Notes: a model not told the origin generated them from the letters alone. Positions 1 through 8,692 are shown, numbered from the stretch's first letter. The stretch is 64,000 nucleotides of DNA from CAYLRU01 sp964386565 (GCA_964386565.1 CAYLRU010000009.1:1-64000), one strand, 5' to 3'. Made by a program: numbers and translations.

Positions 1-303
1 ACTTGATATTAATAGTTAACAATAAGATATTATTGATTTTAATAATGTGTAAATTTTGAGCTAATGAATTAAAAAAAACGAAGAAAACTGAAAAAGTCGC
101 CGGAGTATTGAAAGAAGAACGATGTTAAATTGTAAAACAGTAAAGATTCCTTGACTTTTATTCTGCAATTATTGTACCCTCATCATCCAAAGGATAATCC
201 ATATTAAATAATTTCAGGTAGTTATTAATCCCGGACCATACGATGGAACATGCGATGAAAGATAAACGATAAAGCAGCCGCGTTTACGTCGGCAGGAAGG
301 AAT
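1..303. other. AT-rich intergenic leader upstream of hisB
   Basis: No reading frame here looks like a gene, and no partial gene enters from the left edge. The stretch is rich in A/T. A TTGACT hexamer at 151-156 could be a -35 box for the his cluster, but the bases about 17 nt downstream do not resemble a good -10 box, so no promoter is called. Confidence 0.5.
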
Positions 304-900
304 ATGGGTGATATGCAGCGTACAGCAACAAAGAAAAGAAAAACAAAAGAGACGGAAATTGAAATCAGACTCAATCTGGACGGCTCAGGAGAGTCGCAAA
401 TATCAACCGGTATTCCTTTTTTTGACCACATGCTGACTTTGTTTGCCGTGCATGGCTTTTTTGATTTATCTGTGGAAGCCGCTGGAGATCTGGATGTGGA
501 TTACCATCACACAGTGGAAGATGTCGGCATTGTTCTGGGTGATGTGATTGATTCTGTACTCGGTGACCGTCGGCAAATCAAACGGTATGGCTATGCGGTT
601 ACACCCATGGATGACGCCATGTCAGCGGTGGCTCTGGATTTATCCAAACGCCCGTATCTGGTTTATAATGTTCCCGACATTCCGGATGCGCCCGGGAAAT
701 TCGGCATCGTACTGGCAAAGGAATTTTTTCGGGCCTTAAGTGTCTGGAGCGGCATGAATATCCATATCAATGTTTTTTATGGAGATAACGAACACCACAT
801 CGTGGAGTCCATATTTAAATCCCTGGGCAGAGCTCTTGATCAGGCCTGTGCCGGAGAGCCCCGTTCAACGGGTGTCCAATCCTCAAAGGGAACTTTATAA
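304..900 (+). CDS. hisB: Imidazoleglycerol-phosphate dehydratase
   Basis: HisB dehydrates imidazoleglycerol phosphate to imidazoleacetol phosphate in cytoplasmic histidine synthesis. The 198-residue product is the usual length for the monofunctional enzyme; no N-terminal HAD phosphatase domain is present. Metal-ligand signatures of the family are visible: DHML (D41-H42), a YHHTVED block around residues 67-73 and an EHHIVES block near residue 163. The start at 304 has a purine-rich AGGAAGG just upstream; an in-frame ATG at 313 is an alternative. A lipoprotein gene begins 2 nt after the stop and hisA follows, so the three genes are probably co-transcribed. hisH is not between hisB and hisA, where it is found in many bacteria. 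Confidence 0.96.
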   Translation: MGDMQRTATKKRKTKETEIEIRLNLDGSGESQISTGIPFFDHMLTLFAVHGFFDLSVEAAGDLDVDYHHTVEDVGIVLGDVIDSVLGDRRQIKRYGYAVTPMDDAMSAVALDLSKRPYLVYNVPDIPDAPGKFGIVLAKEFFRALSVWSGMNIHINVFYGDNEHHIVESIFKSLGRALDQACAGEPRSTGVQSSKGTL

Positions 901-902
901 AA

Positions 903-1601
903 ATGAATCATGCGAATCGTTCGGCGAATACGGTGAGATCCCCCGTCATATACCTTTTCATTATTTTTTTAATGGGGGCAATTTATGGATGCACGACAGC
1001 CAAACCGTCCGCACCACCGCCAGCGAAGCACTTTACCGGTAATCGAATTGCATTTTTGCCGGTTAAAAATATGGCCCGGGTATACGGCGTTAACAAAAGC
1101 GTCATCAGTCCGATCAGCGGAACATATTTCATGACCGGGGATGTTATGAAAAACGCCGAAGGATTACTGGCCGATGGTTTGGTATCCCGCCTGAAAAACC
1201 GGTATGATATTGCACTTATCACTTCAGAACAGGCGAAAAATGCTTTGGCGGCCATTTTAACCGACGGAAACACAATATTTACCGAGAAGAAACGCCTGGT
1301 TGCCATCGGCAGGGAACTGAAGGCGGATGCTGTTTTGGCGGGATATCTATACAGATGCAGGCAACGTGTCGGAAACCGGTATTCGGTGAACAGTCCCGCT
1401 TCGGTTGCCTTTGAATTTTATCTGCTGAGTGTATCCGATGAAGCCGTCATATGGTCGGGATCATATAATGAGACACAACTGTCACTCAGCGAAGATCTGT
1501 TCAAAATCAAATCATTTATTAAAAGAAGAAGGTGGATAACCGCCGGGGAGATGGCGGCTGACGGCCTTGAAGAGATTTTAAAGGACTTTCCGGCAAAATG
1601 A
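903..1601 (+). CDS. Putative lipoprotein of unknown function inside the his cluster
   Basis: This 232-residue protein has a basic N-terminus, a hydrophobic segment at about residues 14-28 and a lipobox-like IYGC ending at C30, so it is probably a lipoprotein exported by Sec. The mature part begins with a Pro/Ala-rich linker and then a mixed alpha/beta domain containing RIAFLPVKN, which recalls periplasmic lipoproteins that detect or assemble outer-membrane components. I do not recognise a specific family with confidence. The gene starts 2 nt after the hisB stop and its stop overlaps the hisA start (ATGA), so it is almost certainly translated from the his mRNA, although nothing in it suggests histidine synthesis. 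Confidence 0.8.
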   Translation: MNHANRSANTVRSPVIYLFIIFLMGAIYGCTTAKPSAPPPAKHFTGNRIAFLPVKNMARVYGVNKSVISPISGTYFMTGDVMKNAEGLLADGLVSRLKNRYDIALITSEQAKNALAAILTDGNTIFTEKKRLVAIGRELKADAVLAGYLYRCRQRVGNRYSVNSPASVAFEFYLLSVSDEAVIWSGSYNETQLSLSEDLFKIKSFIKRRRWITAGEMAADGLEEILKDFPAK

Positions 1602-2326
1602 AAATAATTCCGGCAATTGATATCAAAAACGGCAACTGTGTAAGGCTGCTGCAGGGACGAATGGACGCGGAGACAATCTATTCAGACGATCCGGTAAAAA
1701 TCGCCCGTCAATGGCAGTCCCAGGGCGCTGAAGTCATCCATATTGTCGATCTTGACGGGGCCATAGAAAAGCATCCTAAAAATTTGATATCCATACGGAA
1801 AATATTGGATACGGTAAATGTGGATGTACAGGTGGGAGGCGGCATTCGAAACGAAGAAACAGCCGTCATGTTTATCGAACTGGGTGTAAAGGGGGTTATT
1901 ATCGGTACGGAGGCCGTAAAAAATCCTGAATGGGTGTTAGACCTGTGTAATAAATACCCCGGACGGATCATCGTGGGAATTGATGCCAGAAACGGGATGG
2001 TTGCGATTGAAGGATGGACAAAAACAACGAAGGTGAAAGCGGTTGATCTGGCAAAACGATTTGAAGACAGTGGTGTGGCGGCCATTAACTTTACGGATAT
2101 CCATCGGGACGGGATGCAGACCGGCCCCAATATTGAAGAGACCGGAAAACTTGCCGCGGCAATATCGATTCCCGTTGTTGCATCAGGTGGTGTATCCACG
2201 ATCAGAGATGTGGAGAAACTGTTGCCGCTGGCCGAAGTTGGTGTTGTGGGCATCATCACGGGAAAGGCGTTATACAGCGGAACGCTGAGTTTAAAAGAAG
2301 CCATTCGATTGACGAAAAATCACTAG
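1598..2326 (+). CDS. hisA: ProFAR isomerase (phosphoribosylformimino-5-aminoimidazole carboxamide ribotide isomerase)
   Basis: HisA catalyses the Amadori-type isomerisation of ProFAR to PRFAR in histidine synthesis. The 242-residue TIM barrel is of standard length. The two catalytic aspartates of the family are in place: D8 in AIDIKNG and D129 in GIDARNG. The C-terminal phosphate-binding turns are seen in VVASGGVST and GIITGKALY. The ATG overlaps the preceding lipoprotein stop by 4 nt, which implies translational coupling. No hisF follows; the next 376 nt are non-coding, so the cluster ends here. Confidence 0.96.
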   Translation: MKIIPAIDIKNGNCVRLLQGRMDAETIYSDDPVKIARQWQSQGAEVIHIVDLDGAIEKHPKNLISIRKILDTVNVDVQVGGGIRNEETAVMFIELGVKGVIIGTEAVKNPEWVLDLCNKYPGRIIVGIDARNGMVAIEGWTKTTKVKAVDLAKRFEDSGVAAINFTDIHRDGMQTGPNIEETGKLAAAISIPVVASGGVSTIRDVEKLLPLAEVGVVGIITGKALYSGTLSLKEAIRLTKNH

Positions 2327-2444
2327 GGGAATATCAAAAAGGACAGCACCAAAACTGCCGGTAATCGGTTGTTGTACCGATAAGAATTAATAAAACGAAT
2401 CTTCCGGAAACCCTGCCGTTTTAAAAATATTTGGTGGTATAAAC

Positions 2445-2473
2445 TTGACAAATCTTCACTAAGTAATTATTTT
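2445..2473 (+). promoter_or_regulatory. Candidate sigma-70 promoter for dnaG-rpoD
   Basis: A perfect -35 box, TTGACA, lies at 2445-2450. The hexamer 17 nt downstream is TATTTT (2468-2473), matching the -10 consensus at four of six positions. Transcription from here would leave a leader of about 220 nt before dnaG. Confidence 0.4.
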
Positions 2474-2584
2474 AAAGGTTTAATTGTAAAAAAGCGGATC
2501 TGCAGCCGTCAGAACGCGGCGGCGGGAAAATTTCGCAAAACCTTTTTATACGGAACGATCTGGTTTTTTATGCGTTTTTTATAT

Positions 2585-2598
2585 AAAAACCGGTTTTT
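2585..2598. repeat. Perfect 14-nt palindrome upstream of dnaG
   Basis: The sequence AAAAACCGGTTTTT is a perfect palindrome and is flanked by further A/T tracts. It could be an operator or part of a weak bidirectional terminator. No second copy was noticed in the window. Confidence 0.4.
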
Positions 2599-2702
2599 AA
2601 ATCTTTCTTTATGTAAAAACCATAAAAAAATACCATCCTGTTTTTTTATCATCTCCAGCAATCGAATATCTTCCATTATTTTTATTAAGGAGGGCGTTTT
2701 TT

Positions 2703-4502
2703 TTGGCGTTTAGGATTCCAGATGAAATAATTTCCGAGATTAAAAATTCAATCGATATTCTTGATGTCATCTCGGAGGTGGTGAGGTTAAAAAAAACCGG
2801 CCGGAATCATATCGGTCTATGCCCTTTTCATTCTGAAAAAACGCCCTCTTTTACCGTTAACCAGGACAAGCAGATTTTTCATTGTTTTGGATGTGGTGAG
2901 GGCGGAGACATTTTTGGTTTTATCATGAAAATGGACAACCTGTCATATCCCGAAGCCATTCGCGTACTGGCGGGTCGATGCAATATTCATATTCCCGACA
3001 ACGTGTCCGGAGGGAACCGGATTCCTCAGAAAAGTGAACGTGAACGCCTGTATGAGCTATATCAGGCTGCCATGGGATTTTATGAGAAATGCCGGGAAAG
3101 TCCGAAAACAGGGGCATTTGCAATGAATTATCTGAATCGTCGTGGAATTGATCCGGAAATCATCGCGGCATTCAGGCTGGGATATGCTCCGGCCGGGTGG
3201 ACAAACCTGTTGAACTTTTTGAATAAAAAATTTTCTCCGGCACTCATTGAAATGTCCGGGTTGATTATTACCCGTGACAGGGGAGCAAAAACGTATGACC
3301 GGTTTCGGAACCGAATCATGTTTCCCATTTTTGATGTCAATTCCAGGATAATCGGTTTCGGCGGTAGAGCCGTTGATGATGCAACCCCTAAATATTTGAA
3401 CTCGCCTGAAACCCCCACTTATAACAAACGGCGATCGCTTTACGGACTTAATAATGCAAAGACGAACTGCCGGAAGACCAATACGGTCTTCATTGTGGAG
3501 GGGTATTTCGATTGCCTTGCCCTGCATCAATACGGGCTGAAAAACACGGTGGCAACCCTGGGGACCGCCCTGACAACCGAACAGATCAGAATTCTTAAAG
3601 GATATGCCGAAAAAATGATTCTGGTGTACGATGCTGATGAGGCCGGAATCAAGGCAGCGGTCAGAAGCGTGGGCCTGTTTATCCAACAGGACGTACAGGC
3701 TAGAATTCTGGTACTTCCGGAAGGCCATGATCCGGATTCCTACATAAGATTGCTGGGTGCGGAAAAATTTGAGAGGATGGCGTCAAAAGCCAAAGACATC
3801 GTTGGTTTTCTTATCGATGCCGCCGTAAAAAAGCACGGCATGACACCGGAAGGTAAAGTGCGCATCGTCAATGATATGATGGAGCCTCTGGCTGCAATTG
3901 AAGACCCGGTCGCCCGATCTCTTTATGTCAGGGAATTATCCGAACGTGTCATGATAGAAGAAACTGCGGTTTTGCATAAACTCAACGAATTTCAATCCAA
4001 GACAGGCCGCATAACGCGGCAGCCTGTATCCGATGGGAAAGCACCTGCATTATCATCCGATTTCCTTGAAAAAGAAAACCGCCTTGAGCGCCGAATCATT
4101 GCAATGATGCTCCAGTTTCCTGAGATCATTTCCGAAGTGGAGACGCATAATGTTTTGGAAAAATTTGAAAGCGGTATTTTAAAATCCCTGGGCATGATTA
4201 TCCTGGGATGCAAGGAAAGAGACAAAATAAGCATTTCGGATATTTTCCGATGGATCGACGATGATAAAATGAGGCGCATTGTTTCGGAACTGAGCATTGA
4301 AAACGAGGCTTGGGATTACAACGGTTGCATCAGATTAATTCGTCAATTTGACCAAATCGCCCGGAAACGAAGGGACAAATTGCTGATTCACGAGATAAAA
4401 GCCGCAGAAAGCGAAAATAACCAGGAGCTTCTTTACAGGCTTTTAACTAAAAAACAAAAAAATGCGATAAGCAGAAAAAGGCGAAATACACCAATACAGT
4501 AG
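2703..4502 (+). CDS. dnaG: DNA primase
   Basis: DnaG makes RNA primers at the replication fork together with the replicative helicase. The 599-residue product is close to the family length. The N-terminal CHC2 zinc finger uses C40, H43, C61 and C64. The TOPRIM catalytic core shows E266 in VEGYFD and D310/D312 in VYDADEAG. The C-terminal third, about residues 440-590, is the less conserved helicase-interaction region. The start is a TTG codon at 2703, chosen because AAGGAGGG lies 8 nt upstream and because the protein then opens with MAFRIPDEII, as expected for the family. rpoD follows after 77 nt, the classic macromolecular-synthesis arrangement. Confidence 0.97.
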   Translation: MAFRIPDEIISEIKNSIDILDVISEVVRLKKTGRNHIGLCPFHSEKTPSFTVNQDKQIFHCFGCGEGGDIFGFIMKMDNLSYPEAIRVLAGRCNIHIPDNVSGGNRIPQKSERERLYELYQAAMGFYEKCRESPKTGAFAMNYLNRRGIDPEIIAAFRLGYAPAGWTNLLNFLNKKFSPALIEMSGLIITRDRGAKTYDRFRNRIMFPIFDVNSRIIGFGGRAVDDATPKYLNSPETPTYNKRRSLYGLNNAKTNCRKTNTVFIVEGYFDCLALHQYGLKNTVATLGTALTTEQIRILKGYAEKMILVYDADEAGIKAAVRSVGLFIQQDVQARILVLPEGHDPDSYIRLLGAEKFERMASKAKDIVGFLIDAAVKKHGMTPEGKVRIVNDMMEPLAAIEDPVARSLYVRELSERVMIEETAVLHKLNEFQSKTGRITRQPVSDGKAPALSSDFLEKENRLERRIIAMMLQFPEIISEVETHNVLEKFESGILKSLGMIILGCKERDKISISDIFRWIDDDKMRRIVSELSIENEAWDYNGCIRLIRQFDQIARKRRDKLLIHEIKAAESENNQELLYRLLTKKQKNAISRKRRNTPIQ

Positions 4503-4579
4503 GATATCACGTTCTGAATTAAATACAATGACCAACAGTGTAAAAAATAATAACCGGCATATTGGGGAGGCAGTCATTT

Positions 4580-6385
4580 ATGGCAAAGCAAAGCGCTAAG
4601 AAAAAAACGACCGTTAAAAATGATAAAAAGGCCGGATCAAAAAGGTTAACACGGGATAGGGAAACAAAACAGGCATTAACGGACTTGGTATTAAAAGGTA
4701 AAAAACAGGGATATTTAACCTATGATGAGATAAATGAAGCACTTCCCAAGGAAATGATCGTTTCAAAGCAATTCGATGAAACGCTCATGATTTTTGACGA
4801 TAATGATATTGATATCATTGAAGAGGGGAAATTGGCGGTCAGAGAGAAAACTAAAAAATTCGATGATGACGGATCGCACAAGGATGAATCTTCCATATCT
4901 GATTACGGCAGTGTTTCAGATCCGGTGAAGATGTATCTTCGTGAAATGGGACTCGTTACACTTCTGAGCAGGGAAGGAGAGGTCGAAATCGCCAAAAAGA
5001 TCGAAGAGGGCGAGCAAAAGATATTAAGGGCGCTGATTGATACATCAACCGGTGTGAAATGCATCCTGGACCTGGGATTGCATATCGAGGAAGGAAAACT
5101 CCGCCCGAAACATGTTTTACGGGATATTGATGAGGGTGACGCCTATATTGATGAAACAGTGCAAATCGAGAATTTTTTAAACACCATTAGTGCGATCAAG
5201 ACAATCCATCTGGAAAATGAGGAATACCGAAAGAAACTCTTTTCCGGCAGTGTGGATATTGACGAACAAAGACGGATCAGAAGGTCGATTAATAGAAGAA
5301 ATAATAAGATTTTCGAATTGTTGAAAGAATGGCGATTCGAAGGTGGCGTGATCGACAAGATAGAAAGAATTATTCGCGAACAGATTGACTGGTTTGACAC
5401 CATGAATCAAATGATCGCCATGTTTGCGGAAAATATCAACGCGCCGTTGTCAGAACTCCGGACGAATCTCAGGACAAAAACGGAATTTCGCAAATGGATA
5501 AAACCTCGATGTGATTTGAATAAAGATGAAATTTCGTGTGTTTATAGAGAGTTAAAAGAATTTTACAGTGAGATCCAGGAAAAGGAAAAGTTGATCAAGG
5601 CAAAAAGCAGGGCCTTAAAACGAATTATCACCGGTGTCGATGAAGGTCGTTTTGTGGCAAAAGAGGCCAAAAGCGAATTAACCAAGGCGAATTTGCGACT
5701 GGTTGTGAGCATTGCGAAAAAATATACAAACAGGGGATTGCAGTTTCTGGATTTGATTCAGGAAGGCAATATCGGCTTGATGAAGGCCGTGGACAAATTC
5801 GAATATCGTAGGGGATATAAATTCAGTACCTACGCAACATGGTGGATCCGACAGGCCATAACACGGGCCATTGCCGATCAGGCCAGGACCATCCGAATCC
5901 CCGTGCATATGATAGAAACCATTAACAAGCTTATTCGGACCTCACGATACCTGGTCCAGGAACTGGGTAGAGAGCCCACACCAGAGGAAATCGCCGAAAA
6001 AATGGAGATTCCATTGGACAAGGTCAGAAAGGTTTTAAAGATTGCCCGGGAACCGATTTCCCTTGAGACCCCTATTGGTGAAGAGGAGGACAGCCATCTA
6101 GGAGATTTTATTGAAGATAAGAAATTTGTGCTGCCGTCCGAGGCGGCCGTAAATCTTAATCTTGCGGAACAAACCCGAAAAGTGCTGGCAACATTGACAC
6201 CCCGGGAGGAAAAAGTCCTCAGGATGAGATTCGGAATCGGTGAAAAGGCAGACCATACCCTTGAGGAAGTAGGACAGGACTTTGCCGTAACCCGGGAACG
6301 CATTCGACAAATCGAAGCCAAAGCGCTTCGAAAGCTGCGGCACCCGACAAGGAGCCGGAAATTAAAAAGTTTTATTGATACCTAA
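4580..6385 (+). CDS. rpoD: RNA polymerase primary sigma factor (sigma-70)
   Basis: RpoD directs RNA polymerase to housekeeping promoters. From the ATG at 4580 it is 601 residues. This start is preferred to the in-frame TTG at 4562 because GGGGAGG at 4564-4570 sits 9 nt before the ATG and would otherwise be coding. Visible parts are an N-terminal region 1.1-like segment, region 1.2 (SDPVKMYLREMG), a non-conserved insert, and region 2 with DLIQEGNIGLMKAV and the aromatic YKFSTYATWWIRQAI strand-opening segment. Region 3 follows, and region 4.2 ends in a helix-turn-helix (TLEEVGQDFAVTRERIRQIE). It lies directly downstream of dnaG and upstream of a tRNA gene. Confidence 0.97.
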   Translation: MAKQSAKKKTTVKNDKKAGSKRLTRDRETKQALTDLVLKGKKQGYLTYDEINEALPKEMIVSKQFDETLMIFDDNDIDIIEEGKLAVREKTKKFDDDGSHKDESSISDYGSVSDPVKMYLREMGLVTLLSREGEVEIAKKIEEGEQKILRALIDTSTGVKCILDLGLHIEEGKLRPKHVLRDIDEGDAYIDETVQIENFLNTISAIKTIHLENEEYRKKLFSGSVDIDEQRRIRRSINRRNNKIFELLKEWRFEGGVIDKIERIIREQIDWFDTMNQMIAMFAENINAPLSELRTNLRTKTEFRKWIKPRCDLNKDEISCVYRELKEFYSEIQEKEKLIKAKSRALKRIITGVDEGRFVAKEAKSELTKANLRLVVSIAKKYTNRGLQFLDLIQEGNIGLMKAVDKFEYRRGYKFSTYATWWIRQAITRAIADQARTIRIPVHMIETINKLIRTSRYLVQELGREPTPEEIAEKMEIPLDKVRKVLKIAREPISLETPIGEEEDSHLGDFIEDKKFVLPSEAAVNLNLAEQTRKVLATLTPREEKVLRMRFGIGEKADHTLEEVGQDFAVTRERIRQIEAKALRKLRHPTRSRKLKSFIDT

Positions 6386-6388
6386 TAC

Positions 6389-6417
6389 TTGACAAAACTG
6401 TTTTCCGGCGATAAAAA
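6389..6417 (+). promoter_or_regulatory. Candidate promoter for the tRNA gene
   Basis: TTGACA at 6389-6394 is followed after 17 nt by TAAAAA at 6412-6417, which matches -10 at four of six positions. It begins right after the rpoD stop and would start transcription some 10-15 nt before the tRNA. A 7-bp hairpin (GGCGATA at 6407-6413 with TATCGCC at 6419-6425) overlaps the -10 region. Confidence 0.5.
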
Positions 6418-6435
6418 ATATCGCCTATAGCTCAA

Positions 6436-6508
6436 GGGCCCATAGCTCAGCTGGCAGAGCCACCGGCTCATAACCGGTCGGTCCCTGGTTCGAATCCAGG
6501 TGGGCCCA
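6436..6508 (+). tRNA. tRNA with CAT anticodon (elongator Met, or Ile2 after lysidine modification)
   Basis: The 73-nt cloverleaf folds fully. The 7-bp acceptor stem is GGGCCCA with TGGGCCC, and the D-arm contains AGCTCAG. The anticodon stem ACCGG/CCGGT surrounds a CTCATAA loop with CAT at 6469-6471, and the T-loop is GGTTCGAATCC. The discriminator base is A and CCA is not encoded. The G1-C72 pair and the lack of three consecutive G-C pairs next to the anticodon loop exclude initiator tRNA. Met versus Ile2 (TilS substrate) cannot be settled by eye. Confidence 0.93.
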
Positions 6509-6601
6509 CTTTCATCACATGATCTTGCGAAATTGTAAAAACATGAAACACATAATGGATATGACGATATGGTTTGGACATTAATCCATAAGTTTATGGG
6601 G

Positions 6602-6638
6602 AAAAAGGCGTGGTTATGTCATTTAACCACGCCTTTTT
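6602..6638 (+). terminator. Rho-independent terminator after rpoD-tRNA
   Basis: A perfect 15-bp stem, 6602-6616 with 6624-6638, encloses a 7-nt loop. Its core is GGCGTGGTTA and the 3' arm ends in a T-run, preceded on the 5' side by an A-run. The A-run makes it usable in both directions, but the genes on each side are on the plus strand. Confidence 0.9.
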
Positions 6639-6659
6639 TAATGCAATGGAGATTCGTTC

Positions 6660-7487
6660 ATGAAAACGGCGACCGTTGATGATATCATCAATATTATGGA
6701 GTCACTGGCGCCAACATTCCTTGCCGAGAAGTGGGATAATCCAGGGCTTCAGATCGGGGACATCCAATGGCCGGTTCATTCCGTTTGGATTGCCCTTGAC
6801 CCGTCTCTTGTTGTTGTTGATGCAGCATGCGCCAATGGGATCGATTTGCTGATAACCCACCATCCCCTTTTGATAAAGCCGGTAAAATCCATTGACCTTG
6901 GTACACCTTACGGAAAAATAGTTCAGAAGGCCCTCCGGCATAAGCTGGCGCTGTTTTCCGCGCATACGAATTTAGATGCTGTCTCAGACGGTATTAACGA
7001 TATGCTGGCGCAAAAATTGGGGTTGCGGGATATTGATTTTTTGCAACACATTGATGATCCGGTTGTTGGTTTGGACACAGATGCCGGTTTTGGCATCGGA
7101 CGTATCGGGAGCCTCGAAAAACCTATGGGGCTATATGAATTTGCGATATTCGTGAAAAAGCGAATGGATTTGAAAAGCCTTAAAATTGCAGGAAATAAAG
7201 ATTTATTCGTAAACCGGGTGGCTGTTTGCTGCGGAAGCGGTTCCGGCATGATGGCGCATTTTTTTTCATCAGACACACAGGTTTTTGTCAGTGGAGATCT
7301 TAAATACCATGATGCGCGCGACGCAGAGACCATAAATCGTGCATTGATTGACATCGGGCATTTTGCCTCGGAACATATCATGCTTGATATTCTCTCCAAC
7401 CGACTTCAGGGTGAATTTATACGTCACGGATACGATGTTCGTATCCGGGCATGTGAACTTGAAAAAGATCCGTTTATAACCATTTAA
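6660..7487 (+). CDS. Nif3-like dinuclear metal centre protein
   Basis: The 275-residue protein belongs to the Nif3/YbgI/YqfO family, annotated as GTP cyclohydrolase I type 2 homologues. Members form toroidal hexamers with a two-metal site, and their cellular role is unsettled. Family signatures are EKWDNPGLQIGD near the N-terminus, the metal-binding LLITHHPL and FSAHTNLD segments, and a C-terminal SGDLKYHDA with a later HFASEH. The length fits the short form without the inserted PII-like domain. The start has GGAG about 9 nt upstream. It lies between the rpoD terminator and the zinc-ribbon/rnpB pair. Confidence 0.9.
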   Translation: MKTATVDDIINIMESLAPTFLAEKWDNPGLQIGDIQWPVHSVWIALDPSLVVVDAACANGIDLLITHHPLLIKPVKSIDLGTPYGKIVQKALRHKLALFSAHTNLDAVSDGINDMLAQKLGLRDIDFLQHIDDPVVGLDTDAGFGIGRIGSLEKPMGLYEFAIFVKKRMDLKSLKIAGNKDLFVNRVAVCCGSGSGMMAHFFSSDTQVFVSGDLKYHDARDAETINRALIDIGHFASEHIMLDILSNRLQGEFIRHGYDVRIRACELEKDPFITI

Positions 7488-7515
7488 TCATTAATCATGT
7501 GAATGGATAAACACA

Positions 7516-8250
7516 ATGTCGGAACAGATCAAAGAACAGATAGAGTTTCTTGTTCAACTTCAGGAAACGGATATTACCATCTCCAATATTCGGAAAAAAA
7601 TAAATAACATTCCGGTAAGACTCGAAGAACTTGACGAAAGGCTGACGGCCTTTAAACAGGTGGTTGAAAAAGAAACAGAGAACATTGAGTACTTAAAAAA
7701 ACAGTATCAGCAATATGATTCTGATATTGCGGCCAATGAATCGAAAATTCATAAAAGTCTGGAAAAGCTGGGGTCGGTAAAAAATAACAAGGAATATCAG
7801 GCGACATTAAAAGAAATCGATGATATAAAGGAAAAAAAATCCCAAATTGAAGATAAAATGATCGAGTGCCTGGATCTTATAGAGGAAGCAGAGCAACAAT
7901 TCGGTTCAAAACAGGATGATCTCTCAGCCTTGTCCAGAGAGATCGAGGCGGAAAAGAAACGGATTGAAAAAGATCGTGAAGAAGACGGCAAAAAACTGGT
8001 GGTACTGGAAAACAAAAAAAACGAAATTACGGGAAAAATCGACCCGAAAATCATGAGAAGTTTTGAGAAAACCCGTAATATCGTAGGGCTTGTAACCATT
8101 ACCAAGGTTGAAAACGCAGTATGCCTGGGATGCCATATGAATATTCCGCCACAAAAATATAATGAAATACAGCGGTGCGACAGTATCCATTTTTGCCCGA
8201 ACTGTCACAGAATCATATATTGGAAAAATGAAAATGAACGGTCGGAGTAG
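7516..8250 (+). CDS. Coiled-coil protein with C4-type zinc ribbon
   Basis: The 244-residue protein is almost all heptad-rich coiled coil from about residue 5 to 190. It ends in a zinc ribbon with two CxxC knuckles, C203/C206 (CLGCHMN) and C227/C230 (CPNC). This is the widespread bacterial C4-type zinc-ribbon family that often sits beside nif3-like genes, as here. Nucleic-acid binding is suspected for the family but no function is established. Its last codons overlap the 5' arm of RNase P RNA helix P1, and the rnpB promoter probably lies within its zinc-ribbon codons, which constrains this end of the gene. Confidence 0.88.
   Translation: MSEQIKEQIEFLVQLQETDITISNIRKKINNIPVRLEELDERLTAFKQVVEKETENIEYLKKQYQQYDSDIAANESKIHKSLEKLGSVKNNKEYQATLKEIDDIKEKKSQIEDKMIECLDLIEEAEQQFGSKQDDLSALSREIEAEKKRIEKDREEDGKKLVVLENKKNEITGKIDPKIMRSFEKTRNIVGLVTITKVENAVCLGCHMNIPPQKYNEIQRCDSIHFCPNCHRIIYWKNENERSE
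8193..8221 (+). promoter_or_regulatory. Probable rnpB promoter inside the upstream coding sequence
   Basis: TTGCCC (8193-8198) and TATATT (8216-8221) are separated by exactly 17 nt. The -10 box matches the consensus at five of six positions and the -35 box at four. The predicted start would be about 10 nt before the first pair of RNase P helix P1. Confidence 0.6.
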
Positions 8251-8617
8251 TCCGGACGATCGCTGAATCATTTATTGATTTGGAGGAAAGTCCGAACACC
8301 ACAGGGCAGGGTGCTCCATAACATGGAGTCGCGGCAACGTGAAGGAAAGTGCAACAGAAAGTATACCGCCCCGCCTCCGGCGGGGTAAGGGTGAAAAGGT
8401 GCGGTAAGAGCGCACCAGTTCCCCGGGCGACCGGGGAAGCTCGGCAAACCCCACCCGGTGCAAGACCAAATAGGGAAACGCTTGAGAGTTGCCCGCTCGA
8501 GTTTCCGGGTAGGTCGCAAGAGATGCCGTGCAGGCGGCATCCGAAGATGAATGATCGTCACCTGTTTCGGGGTGACCCGAGGCAGATACAGAATTCGGCT
8601 TACGGGCTGCTTCGACC
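8240..8617 (+). ncRNA. rnpB: RNase P RNA, bacterial class A
   Basis: This is the catalytic RNA that cuts 5' leaders from precursor tRNAs. Conserved core segments are unmistakable: GGAGGAAAGTCC near 8280, a GAAGGAAAGTGCAACAGAAAG block at about 8340-8362, CCCACCCGGTGCAAGACC (8450-8467) and a 3' ACAGAATTCGGCTTAC block. Boundaries come from helix P1, in which 8240-8253 pairs with 8604-8617 over 14 bp including wobbles. The ends therefore fall at about 8240 and 8617, followed by the T-rich GTTTTCTTTT tract that probably terminates it. The 5' 11 nt overlap the end of the zinc-ribbon gene. Confidence 0.96.
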
Positions 8618-8692
8618 GTTTTCTTTTCGCATATTTAAAACCCGCGGTTTTCAATATTTTCGGCACGGGAAATAAATTGGTGAAATGAAATA

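Larger units (their letters stand above)
2327..2702. other. Intergenic region between hisA and dnaG
   Basis: There is no gene in these 376 nt. They hold a short imperfect hairpin near 2363-2380 without a T-run, a candidate promoter with TTGACA at 2445-2450, a 14-nt perfect palindrome at 2585-2598 and several A/T tracts. Just before dnaG lies a strong Shine-Dalgarno sequence, AAGGAGGG, at 2687-2694. Confidence 0.55.

Noticed and set aside
3057..3728. 223-codon frame antisense to dnaG
   Set aside because: It is a shadow of conserved primase codons, with no recognisable domain or start signal.
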